A DNA stretch of 64,000 nucleotides from Calamus simplicifolius (Eukaryota > Streptophyta > Magnoliopsida > Arecales > Arecaceae), in assembly GCA_900491605.1 (NCBI GenBank), contig UESW01005042.1:179063-243062 (forward strand), written 5' to 3'. Of the stretch, positions 42,936-52,250 are shown piece by piece. Below the pieces are notes generated by a model that made no database searches, was not told the origin of the DNA, and saw only the letters and a program-made list of their open reading frames with translations. The position numbers were made by a program, and so were the translations under genes. Every line of letters starts with the position of its first letter. Within the stretch, counting starts at the first letter, position 1.

Positions 42936-43394
42936 TTTAGGGTCTCTGCTACTTTTGTTTTTGCTTTTGCTTTTCTTGTCTCTTTTTGTGTACTCCCTTT
43001 TTCCGATTAATGAAAAGAGATTTGTTCAGATAACCTTTTTTTTTTCAAGAGTTTTTTGCTTTAAACACGTCATTCGCGTAATGGTTAGGGAGTCGGCGTG
43101 GCTCCACTGGTTCACGCATCGAAATAGACGCTTTGATCGATGGGTTATAGGGGTGTTACCCAAAGATTTTAGTAGCAGAGGGGAATTCCTTGGCTCTGCT
43201 CGAGGTTTTTGGCCGATTACGCGGGGCTTAATGGGCCCTTAAGGGTTTCGCCGAAGGCGCCTTCTTTTTGTGTGTCGACGGTTTTTGCCAGCGTGCTTCT
43301 TTTAAACCGGACGAAGTTTCGGGGACTATTTGGAAGTCCTTTGGCTTTAATCGGGGCCTACGCACTTCGGCTTTCAGCCGGGTCTTAACCTGAA

Positions 43395-44185
43395 GAATTT
43401 TTACTCAGCCTTGCTGAGGTTCGAAGAATATTTTACTTGGCCCTGCCAAGGTTCGGAGAATTTTTGCTCGGCCCGGCCGAGGTTCGGAGAATTTTTACTT
43501 GGCCCTGCCAAGGTTCGAGAAATTGTTGCTCGGCCCAGCCGAGGTTCGGAGAATTTTTACTTGGCCCTGCCAAGGTTCGGAGAATTGTTGCTCGGCCCAG
43601 CCGAGGTTCGGAGAATATTTTGCTTGGCCCAAATTGTTGCTCGGCCTAGCCGAGGTTCGGAGAATGTTTTACTTGGCCCTGCCAAGGTTCGGAGAAATTA
43701 TTGCTCGGCCCAGCCGAGGTTCGGAGAATGTTTTACTTGGCCCTGCCAAGGTTCAGAGAATTTGTTGCTCGGCCCAGCCGAGGTTCGGAGAATATTTTAC
43801 TTGGCCCTGCCAAGGTTCGGAGAATTTGTTGCTCGGCCCAGCCGAGGTTCGGAGAATGTTTACTTGGCCCTGCCAAGGTTCGGAGAAATTGTTGCTCGGC
43901 CCAGCCGAGGTTTGGAGAATGTTTTACTTGGCCCTGCCAAGGTTCGGAGAATTTGTTGCTCGGCCCAGCCGAGGTTCGGAGAATATTTTACTTGGCCCTG
44001 CCAAGGTTCGGAGAATTTGTTGCTCGGCCCAGCCGAGGTTCGGAGAATTTTTACTTGGCCCTGCCAAGGTTCGGAAATTTGTTGCTCGGCCCAGCCAAGG
44101 TTCGGAGAATATTTTACTTGGCCCTGCCAAGGTTCAGAGAATTTTTACTTGGCCCTGCCAAGGTTCGGAGAATTCCTATCCAGAC
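43395..44185 (+). repeat. Hairpin tandem array 2 of element B
   Basis: About 26 hairpin sites, one per roughly 30 bases, alternate between CTTGGC-CCT-GCCAAG and CTCGGC-CCA-GCCGAG. One site reads CTCAGC-CTT-GCTGAG. Each is followed by GTTCGGAGAAT and a T-rich spacer. It lies between the end of pol and the small antisense gene, in what would be the long 3' untranslated region of gag-pol. The three long open frames across it come from the repeat alone. Confidence 0.93.
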
Positions 44186-44329
44186 AAGTAGCTCGGTCGT
44201 GCCGAGGATGGGTAAGCAGCATCTATTTCTTTTTGCAATTTGGCGATGTAGTGCATAATGATTTGCATTGAAAAAATGTGCCGACAAGAAGATATAACGA
44301 GGCATATGAAAATAAACTCGGAGAGGATG

Positions 44330-45585
44330 TACCCTATTGATAATATTTTGGAGATTGTCCGAATTCCACGTCCGGGGAATGGATTTCCCATCCAAATCCT
44401 GAAGCTTGTAGGTTCCCGGTCCAATGATCTCCGCTACTTGGTACGGGCCCTCCCAGTTTGGCGCCAGCTTTCCTTGTTCCAGCGGTTTGGAAACAGAGGC
44501 CTTTCGGAGGACAAGGTCGCCGGGCAGGAAGGCTTTCCCTTTGACTTTGGAGGCATGATAACGGGCTACCCTTTGTTGATAAGCGGCCATTCTGATCCGG
44601 GCCTTTCTCTGATCTCCTCTACCAAGTCGAGGTTGGTGCGGAGCTGTTCGTTGCTAGCTTCCTCTGAGTAGCGTTCCACCCGCAACGATGGGAGGCCGAC
44701 TTCCACAGGGATAATGGCCTCTGTGCCGAAAGCCATTCAGAATGGGGTTTCACCTGTCGGGATTCTCGGGGTGGTGCGGTAGGCCCATAAGACATGATGC
44801 AGCTCTTCCGCCCACCTGCCTTGGGCTCTGGAGAGGCGAGCTTTGTTCCCTGAAGGAGGGTCCTGTTGGTCACTTCGGCCGCTCCGTTGGCTTGTGGGTG
44901 CCCGACCGAAGTGAGGTGGTGACGGATTCCATGCTCCTCGCAGAACTGGCGAAATTTAGAGTTGTCAAACTGCTTACCGTTGTCGGTGATTATGGTATGC
45001 GGAGGCCGAATCGGCAGATGATGGACCTCCACACAAAATCTCTGGCCGTGCCTCGGTAATTTGTGCAACTGCTTCCGCTTCGACCCATTTGGTGAAGTAG
45101 TCGATGGCGACAAATAGAAATTTTCGCTGTCCTGTGGCAAGCGGGAATGGGCCGAGGATGTCCATCCCCCATTTGGCAAAGGGCCAAGCGGAGGATATGG
45201 AAACTAGTTCGGCGGAAGGGAGCCTTTGGATGCTTGAGTGCCTCTGGCAGGGGTCGCAGGCTCGGACTAGATCGTCCGCGTCCTTTTGCATGGTCGGCCA
45301 GTAGTAGCCTTGTCGCAGCACCTTGTGACATAGGGATCGGCTTCCCAGATGGTTGCCGCAAATCCCTTCATGTACCTCGCGCAGAGCATAATCTGCTTCG
45401 GACGGGCGAAGGCATCTGAGCAGCGGCATAGAAAAAGACCGCTTGTAAAGCTGGTTGTCAATCAGCACATAGTGAGTGGCCTGCAGCCTCAGCTTTCTAG
45501 CCTCCCTTCGGTCGGACGGAAGCGACCCTTCTCTGAGATATTTGAGGATAGGGTCGAACCATGATGGTTCGGCCTCAACTTGCAT
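44330..45585 (-). pseudogene. Element B integrase
   Basis: The minus strand reads the zinc-binding N-terminus (H...H in HEGICGNH, then CDPCQRH), then the catalytic core with MDILGPFP (first Asp), TDNGKQFD (second Asp) and the Glu in NGAAEVTNR. After a frame change the C-terminal piece has GDLVLRK, W-GPY-V and YKLQDLDG. Frame changes near 45010 and 44700 separate the parts. Confidence 0.85.
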
Positions 45586-46756
45586 TATTCGGTCGGCTTC
45601 CGTGATGCTGGGCTTTCCAGAGTCTCCAGGTGGAACTTTTGCTCGGCATCCATTGACTCCGCGGTCGCCAATCGGGAGAGTAGGTCGGCGCGGGCGTTCT
45701 CGGATCTGGGAATCTGAATGATTTCAAATTCGGCAAAAATGGGGAAGCAGGTTCCGCACCTCCTGGAGATACCGAACCATGTTCGGTTCCCGGGCTTCAA
45801 ACTCTCCCCACATGGCCGGCTACCAGCTGAGAGTCGGTGAAGGCATTAAGCTTCTCCACCTTCAGATTGCGGGCGATTCGGAGGCCGGCTAACAGGGCTT
45901 CGTACTCGGCTTCGTTGTTGGAGGCCGGGAAGGAGAATCGGACGCCATATTCAAAGGTATCCCCTCCGGACTGGTGAGAACCAGACCCGCACCGGAGCGA
46001 TGGGCATTAGATGACCCGTCGACATGGAGGAGCCACCGGGCTCCAGCTTTTGGTTCTTCGGGGAGTCTGGGGTAGAACCGTCCTCCGGGATGGTACACTC
46101 GAGGAGGAAGTCGGCTAGCACCTGGGCTTTGATGGCTGGACGAGGCTGGAAATGTATGTCATGCTCACTTAGCTCGACGGCCCATTTGGTCATTCTCCCC
46201 GATGTCTCGGGACGGTGGACCACCGCCTTGATGGGTTGGTCGGTCAGGACCGTCACGGAATGTGCTTGGAAAGTACGGCCGCAGCTTCCGAACTGAGGTG
46301 ATTAAGGCCAACACCATCTTTTCAATTCTGCTGTACCTTGTCTCCGCATCGCGGAGTAGCCTGCTGACATAGTAGATCGGCTTTTGGACTTTGCCTTCTT
46401 CTTTGATTAGCACCGACAAACCGCACCTTCCGAAACAGCAGGTACAAGAATAGGGTCTCCCCTGGGGCCGGACTACTGAGGAGTGGGGGCGAGCCGAGGT
46501 ACTTCTTGAGATCTTGAAATGACCTTTGGCATTCGGGAGTCCACTGGAAGTTTTTGGCCGATCGGAGAGTTTTGAAGAAGGGGAGGCATCTCTCGGCCGA
46601 CCGCGCCACAAAGCGGTTTAGGGCCGCTATCCTCCCGGTTAGGCGCTGGACCTCTTTGACAGATGCTGGGGGCGCCATTTGTTGGAGAGCTTGAATCTTC
46701 TGGGGGTTGGCTTCGATACCTCGCTGGGAGACCATGAAGCCGAGAAACTTCCCGAG
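45586..46756 (-). pseudogene. Element B RNase H region (two RNase H domains)
   Basis: The first domain follows the reverse transcriptase (KEVQRLTGRIAALNRF, QWTPECQRSFQDLKKYL). The second contains WLLHVDGSSN-SGAGLVL-SPEG near 46050-45960 and continues to about 45590. A second, archaeal-type RNase H is a known mark of the Tat lineage. Several frame changes are present. Confidence 0.8.
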
Positions 46757-47440
46757 TTAACACCGAAGGCACATTTGGTCGGGTTGAGTCTCATCCCGTA
46801 CTTGCGCAGCGTGGCAAAGCTCTCTGTGAGGTCCTCGACATGCTGATGCCTCCTTGCTTTTGACCAGCATGTCGTCCACGTACACCTCCATATTCCGGCC
46901 GATTTGCTCCTTGAATACTTTGTTGACCAGCCTCTGGTAGGTGGCACCTGCATTTTTAAGACCAAAAGGCATAACGCGGTAACAGTAAGTACCTCGGTCG
47001 GTTATGAAGGCGGTCTTTTCTTCATCTTCAGGGGCCATTCGGATCTGATTGTAGCCTGAATAGGCGTCCATGAATGACAGCATCTGGTGGCCTGAGGTGG
47101 CGTCCACGAGCTGATCGATCCGAGGGAGGGGGAAGCTGTCCTTCGGGCAGGCTTTGTTGAGGTCGGTGAAGTCGATGCAGATTCTCCATTTGCCGTTCGA
47201 CTTCTTCACCATGACGTTTGATAGCCAGCTCGGATAATTTACTTCCGGACAAATTGGCCTTGATGAGTTTGTCTACCTCTTCTTCAATGGCCTTTTGTCG
47301 CTCTGGGGCGAAGCTCTCTTTTTCTGCTTGACGGGCCTGTGCATCTCGTCCACATTGAGATGATGGACGAGAACCTCGGGGCTGATCCCTGGCATGTCGG
47401 AGGCGGCCAGGCGAAGATGTTTTGCCTCGGAGGAACCTGA
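46757..47440 (-). pseudogene. Element B reverse transcriptase
   Basis: A 151-codon open stretch (47212-46757) reads VKKSNGKWRICIDFTDLNKA, then FPLPRIDQLVD and SGYNQIRM, then MPFGLKNAGATYQRLVNKVF and the catalytic VYVDDMLVKSK. The upstream linker (47440-47213) has one frame change. The motif set is typical Ty3/Gypsy. Confidence 0.92.
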
Positions 47441-47998
47441 TCAATTTGCCGAGGCTCTCCTTTGAGCAGCGATTTTTATGGTTCGGTCGGGACGAGCCTC
47501 ATCCAATGGCACTTCCTCCAATTCCTCTGCCGGTTCTCCCCGCTGTTCGGCGAAGTCCTCGCGAGCATCCAGCCCATCAACTTCTGGCATTCTAGACTGA
47601 AGGCTTGTAACAAAGCACTGCCGAGCCATGGCCTGACTTCCCCGAACAACTCCAACTCCTAGCTCGGTGGGAAACTTCATGGATAGATGCGGGATGGAGA
47701 TGACTGCCTTGAGGGACATTAGACCGGGCCTGCCGAATATTGCGTTGAATGGGGATCTGAGGTCGGTTACTAGGAAGTCTGTCTGGATAATGGTCACAAG
47801 GGGCCAGGTTCCCGCGCGGACCGTCAGGGTGACGACCCCTTCCGGGATGACGACGTCGCCTGTGAATCCCATCAAGGTGGAATCCACGGCTCGAAGGTTT
47901 TTCATGAGTAATTTCATCCTGGCAAACACACCGAGGTACAAAACATTTACCGAACTTCCACTATCAACTAGGATTCGGCTTACATCATAGTTATTCAA
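47441..47998 (-). pseudogene. Element B aspartic protease
   Basis: The frame holds YDVSRILVDSGSSVNVLY with the catalytic DSG triad, then the DLRSPFNAIFGRPGL hydrophobic stretch, as in other Ty3/Gypsy proteases. The 185-codon stretch is itself uninterrupted, but upstream and downstream frames are broken. Confidence 0.9.
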
Positions 47999-48590
47999 AT
48001 TAAGGGATACAACTAGTGCATCATCATGGGGAGCTGTATCCCTAGAAGATCATCATCGGAGAAGGAGAGCTCGCCCGTCCATGCCTTCTTTGGCGCCGAT
48101 TCATCGCTGTTGCCCCTGGGGCTCGATCCGCCAGCCTCTTCAATATATTAATGCGACCGATCACGGGCGGATTCGGTGGAGGAGGAGGTTGTTGAAGTTT
48201 GGGCTGGCGGTCACCTCCTTGTTGTTGTGGCTCGGGCGCCCTCCTGAATTGATTCAGTCGCCCCCGCTGGATCAGTCTCTCGATTTCGTTTTTTAGCTGC
48301 CAGCATTCTTCAGTATGGTGACCGTGCTCCCTATGTAGCGCTAGTACTTGGTGGGATCTCTTCGGGTCTGGTTCCCTCGGAGAGGTATTGGCCGGGGGAG
48401 CTGGCGCTCTATCTCCATGAGGATTGCGCCCGGGGCACGGTCAACGGAGTGTAGTGGTTGAATCACCTGGGAGGGCTCCGGAAGCGATTCCTTGGCGGCG
48501 GAGGAGACTCTCTGGCGGCGAGGCGGACTTGGTCGCCGGGCGGGACGGTGCCTGTCGGGGACTTTGGGCTCCTTCTTCTTTGCCCCTCGT
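47999..48590 (-). pseudogene. gag: Element B gag, C-terminal fragment
   Basis: The minus strand reads an Arg/Pro-rich stretch, then a zinc-knuckle-like H-EHGHHTEECWQLKNEIE followed by LIQRGRLNQF (about 48335-48260). Capsid and start codon are missing because the frame abuts the truncated LTR at 48590. Confidence 0.8.
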
Positions 48591-49094
48591 GTCTGTTAGG
48601 GGATCGACGGCTGGGAGAGCTCCTTGATGGCTTGAGATCTGGTAGATGTGTAGGTCTCAGGTGGCCTTGATAGGTTTTAGACCACTCTTTAGCATGATTC
48701 CTTGTCTAGGGTGCCGTTACAGTAGGCTGAGGCTCTCCTGCGTCAGGTTCCGCGGAGGTGGGTATTGGATCGGGGGTCGTTCAGTAAAGTCGGGTCATGG
48801 AAGCTCGGGGGAAACGAACTACAGGAAGTTCGAGAGAGCCGAGCTATGGAAGGCCAGAGAGGCCGAGCTGCGGAAGGCCGAGCTACGAAAGCCCGGGAAG
48901 GCCGAGCTACGGAAGCACGGGAAGGTCGAGCTACGGAAGCCGGGGAAGGCCGAGCCATGGAAGCCTGGGAAGGCCGAGCCACGGAAGCTTGGGAAGGCCG
49001 AGCCACGGAAGCCCGGGAAGGCCGAGCCACGGAAAGGGTTGGTCCTAGCCTCCTCGCACGGATATTGATGCAATGACGATTTTACCCCCCAACA
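48590..49094 (-). repeat. Truncated 5' LTR of element B
   Basis: It matches 35893-36344 (the U3 side), including the 24-bp array and the TTTTACCCCCCAACA end. The R-U5 part with TATA box, primer site and the first part of gag are absent. Homology stops at GTCTGTTAGGGGATCG. Confidence 0.88.
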
Positions 49095-49224
49095 ATGATC
49101 ATTGTTGATAGTGATGTTATAATAGAGACCAATTAGGATTTTATGTGATGAAAACCAATTTATCATAATAAATAACGATAAGATAAATATTTAAAATAAA
49201 TTATTATAATATATTTGACACCAA

Positions 49225-49382
49225 CCTGAGAGAATGACTCAGTCTCATGCTGGTATTGACTTCTGAAATTGTTGATATTGAAGATACCTGATCCTTCATT
49301 CTCAGGAATATAAGGCCTTGCTCCCTTTTCAATGGATTGACTTACGAAACCATCCAGGAATGAGAGGGTTTTATCAATCTGC
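49225..49382 (-). CDS. Isolated exon of an unidentified protein
   Basis: The minus strand shows a clean AATTGCAG acceptor, about 52 open codons (DKTLSFLDGFVSQSIEKGAR, later NINNFRSQYQHETESFS), then CAG and GTTGGTG as a donor. Composition and splice borders look like a real host exon. The family is not recognised, and neighbouring exons were not found in the 1.2 kb before element C. Confidence 0.5.
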
Positions 49383-49399
49383 AATTAAAAAAATGACAA

Positions 49400-50249
49400 A
49401 AAAAAAAAACTGATCCGTTGCTAGGCTTGGGTTCACGACCAATAAGCAGCAGCAGCAAAAGGTAATAATGAGACCACATTACCAAGAACATAGAGACAGA
49501 GGAAATGATGATATATTAGATCAGATTACAAGTTAATTTCATGACAACTTGCAAACCTGTCGGACATGAGATGTGCTAAACAGCAAAAAACTGATCTAGG
49601 TGACAAATTTTGCTCACTGGATTATGTACCATCAACAGCACAAATCAAGTTCAAAGATTTTCATCAAATACAATTTCTTGAGATTCCTGTCTCTCTAAAT
49701 TCGAGTAATTCATCACATTATTTTCACCAAGGATAAAACTGGCAAGTCCAACCAGTTTAATGCTGAACAATACAATGCAATTTGCATTCATTTCCAAAAG
49801 GGAAGAGAATATGATATAAATATGTTCCATACATTTAAGAAGAATCCACTTTTGTCCTTTAACCAATTTTCTTTGCATACCATTTATTGGACTCATGTCC
49901 AACTTCTGTGCCGATTAACTCTTGCACAGAATTTTCCAGGTCACAAACAAGTGAAACCAACATGGCCACATCTAACCAGCAAGAAAGGTAGCAAACTATA
50001 ATGTAACAATGAAGATAACCCAGAGGCTACATGTTAACAAGAACTGGCAGAATGATTACACACGTTCAAAAGATCCTCTAATGATATATCCTATTCTTAG
50101 AACAGCCTATCATAAACATTGGCTACACAAAAAAGCATATACAGCATGTACGGACTGAAGTAGAAATGAGAAGTGAGAAAAATAGCCTTCTATATAAAAC
50201 AGTCATGTTTGATCATGGCTATTAAACCGAAAGTGAACACATCAAACAA
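49400..50249. other. AT-rich intron-like or intergenic sequence
   Basis: No coding region recognised. It lies between the isolated exon and the ubiquitin-like fragment. Confidence 0.5.
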
Positions 50250-50314
50250 GTGATTGATAATGCCCTCCTTATCATGGATCTTAGCCTTCACATTGTCAAT
50301 GGTGTCGTCGGTGA
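50250..50314 (-). pseudogene. Ubiquitin-like coding fragment at the edge of element C
   Basis: The minus strand reads TDDTIDNVKAKIHDKEGI, which matches the DTI-NVKAKIQDKEGI region (about residues 21-36) of ubiquitin. It then diverges into unrelated codons. The other end is cut by the LTR of element C. It could be a remnant of a ubiquitin gene or pseudogene into which the element inserted. Confidence 0.65.
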
Positions 50315-51671
50315 TGATGCCTGATCGTCGGTCTTGAACGTAGGGAAGAAGATTCTGGTCGCTTGCCGGGTCCTCGCCTAGCTAGACGACCTGCAAGAAG
50401 TTCCGAGACCGAAGGGGTGCTCCGATTGGGACCCACCGATGCCCAAGTCAGCAACCGAGGTCATAGCTGAAGGGGAGCTCGAGGGAGCTCCTTAGGGTAG
50501 AGAAAGCTCCGAGGGGTGGAGTTTCTCTAGATGATAGAGTAAGAAAAATGCTTATGTTCGCATACCTGAGTCTCCAATGGACTTACACTTTTATAGGCAG
50601 TTGAAACGTGCATGGGGGTTAAACACATGAAATTTCGTGAGGGAGAGATGTCCGCGGGATACGTGGGGGTTACATAAGTTTGGGCTGGCCAGTAGGTTTT
50701 GTCCCATCGAAGATGGAGGAAACAGGCGATTTGTGGGCTAGGTCCCATTGGACAGTGGGACCAGTTGGTAGGTGGGCTTGGTCCAATCGATGGTATGGCC
50801 AAGCAGTAGGTGGGTCTGGCTGTGTCAGTTTGTGTGGATCAGAGAGTTAATGGTTTTAGTAGCGTAGGGCCGACTTGAAGAGGTCGGGGCTGCCTCGGCA
50901 TGGCTAGAGATGCCAGGGCTGATGGGGCCGACTTGAAGAGGTTGGGGCCGCCTCGGCTTGGCTGAAGATGCCGGGGCTGACTTGAAGAAGTCGGGGCCGC
51001 CTCGGCTTGGCTGGAGATGCTGGGGCCGATGGGGCCAACTTGAAGAAATCGGGGCCGCCTCGCCTTGGCCGAAGATGCCAGGGCCGATGGGGCCTACTTG
51101 AAGAAGTCGGGGCCGCCTCACCTTGGCTGGAGATGCCGGGGCCGGTGGGGCTGACTTGAAGAAGTCGGGGCCACCCCGGCTTGGCTGGAGATGCCGAGGC
51201 CGGCGGGGCCGACTTGAAGAAGTCAGGGCTGCCTCGGTTTGGTTGGAGATGCCGAGGCCGGCGGGGCCGACTTGAAGAAGTTGGGGCCGCCTCGGCTTAC
51301 CTGGAGATGCCGGGGCCGATGGGGCCATCTTGAAGAAGTCGAAGCCGCCTCGGCTTGGCTGGAGATGCCGTGGCCGGTGGGGCCGACTTGAAGAAGTCGG
51401 GGCCGCCTTGGCTTGGCTGGAGATGCTAGGGCCGGCGGGGCCGACTTGAAGAAGTCGGGGCCACCTCGGCTTGGCTGGAGATTCCAGGGCCGGCAGGACC
51501 AACTTGAAGAAGTCGGGGCCGCTTCAGCTTGGCTGGAGATGTCGGGGCCGATGGGGCCGACTTGAAGAAGTCGGAGCCACCTTGGCTTGCTTGGAGGTGC
51601 CGGGGCCAACGTGTCCATGCCATGTAGCTGGTTTTGCCATGATTGTCCACGTGGCTTCATCGGCCACATCA
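50315..51671 (-). repeat. 3' LTR of element C
   Basis: On the minus strand it starts TGATGTGGCCGATG and ends GGCATCA. It has a 58-bp array, a TATA box CTATAAAAG (about 50598-50589) and the motif CTGACTTGGGCATCGGTGGG (50451-50432). The left edge could also be 50312. Confidence 0.82.
50870..51615 (+). repeat. 58-bp tandem array in the LTR of element C (about 13 units)
   Basis: Each unit carries CCGACTT-GAAG-AAGTCGG, a perfect 7-bp inverted repeat with a 4-base loop, followed by GGGCCGCCTCGGCTTGGCTG and GAGATGCCGGGGCC. A few units have one change. The minus-strand 225-codon frame across the array arises from the repeat. Confidence 0.92.
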
Positions 51672-51690
51672 GATGCCCCCCTCTCCTGAG
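51672..51690 (-). promoter_or_regulatory. Polypurine tract of element C
   Basis: The minus strand reads CAGGAGAGGGGGGCATC directly before the LTR start TGATG. Confidence 0.78.
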
Positions 51691-52080
51691 CGCGAAGGAC
51701 CATGTGCCTGTCGTCCTTTGGGTGAAAGGGGCGCAAAAATTTGAAAATGATGGCCAATTATGGGTACCTTTAATGGCGGGTGAGCTGGCACGCTCTTTCG
51801 AGGCGATGTTGCTTCAAAAATCTTCCATAATCATGTGGTAAGTGGGAGCTGATGTCGGCGCCAGACGCCCCGAGGGAGCACCTCTTGAAGAATGGGAAAA
51901 AGGTGGGCGCCATCATTGCTTCTCCGCCTTTTATGCACTATCATTGGCCAGGGATCCTGCTCCTTGGCTGAACCGAGGCGGCATGCCTCAGGCGTGGGCG
52001 AGATGGCCGATGCCTGAGCACTTGGCGCAATGGTTGTTGGCCATGTGGCGAGACTTCGGGCGACACGATTCGAATTTGGG

Positions 52081-52092
52081 GTATAAAAAGAG
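52081..52092 (+). promoter_or_regulatory. TATA box of the antisense gene of element C
   Basis: GTATAAAAAGAG lies 170 bases upstream of the ATG at 52251, as in the other Tat elements of the window. Confidence 0.55.
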
Positions 52093-52250
52093 CTCCATGG
52101 GATCGGGGGAGAGCGTTACATTGCAATTGCTCCCCTGCTTTCCTCTTCCTTGAGTTCCTCTGCAACCTGAGACCTTTGACCTTCATCTTCTTCCTAAACT
52201 CCAAGTCAATTCCTTTTTTTTTTCTTTTTTTACTTCTTCATCCTTGACCC

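Larger units (their letters stand above)
35453..49094 (-). mobile_element. Element B: large Tat-lineage Ty3/Gypsy retrotransposon with antisense accessory genes
   Basis: Read on the minus strand it contains: a truncated 5' LTR (49094-48590), gag C-terminus, protease, reverse transcriptase, two RNase H regions and integrase (48590-44330), hairpin arrays (44185-43395 and 42115-41745), a small antisense gene (42637-42935, plus strand), a second antisense unit (40681-41497), a further hairpin array (40260-40020), the main antisense gene (36753-39700), a purine tract (36370-36345) and the 3' LTR (36344-35453). No matching 5-bp direct repeats flank it (TCTTA or a neighbour on the left, ATGAT on the right). 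The pol frame has several breaks, so it is not autonomous today. Confidence 0.88.

Noticed and set aside
41745..44185. Regularly spaced palindromic repeats resembling a CRISPR array
   Set aside because: The spacers are near-identical and T-rich rather than unique, no cas genes are present, and the context is a plant retrotransposon.
43411..44271. Three overlapping long open frames (up to 286 codons) rich in repeated LALPRFGE- or LLGPAEVRR-like blocks
   Set aside because: The period of the DNA repeat is close to a multiple of three and has few stop codons, so all frames stay open. The repeated peptides follow the DNA units and have no start context or family.
35453..49094. Reading element B as two separate elements in opposite orientation (36.7-42.9 kb plus, 48.6-44.3 kb minus)
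   Set aside because: There is only one LTR pair and one purine tract, both consistent with minus orientation. Antisense genes between pol and the 3' LTR are the known Tat layout and recur in elements A and C.
50825..51669. Minus-strand frames of 225 and 148 codons with repeated SRPRRPRLLQVGPAGP-like blocks
   Set aside because: They lie wholly in the 58-bp LTR array and repeat with it. No promoter, family or codon constraint is visible.
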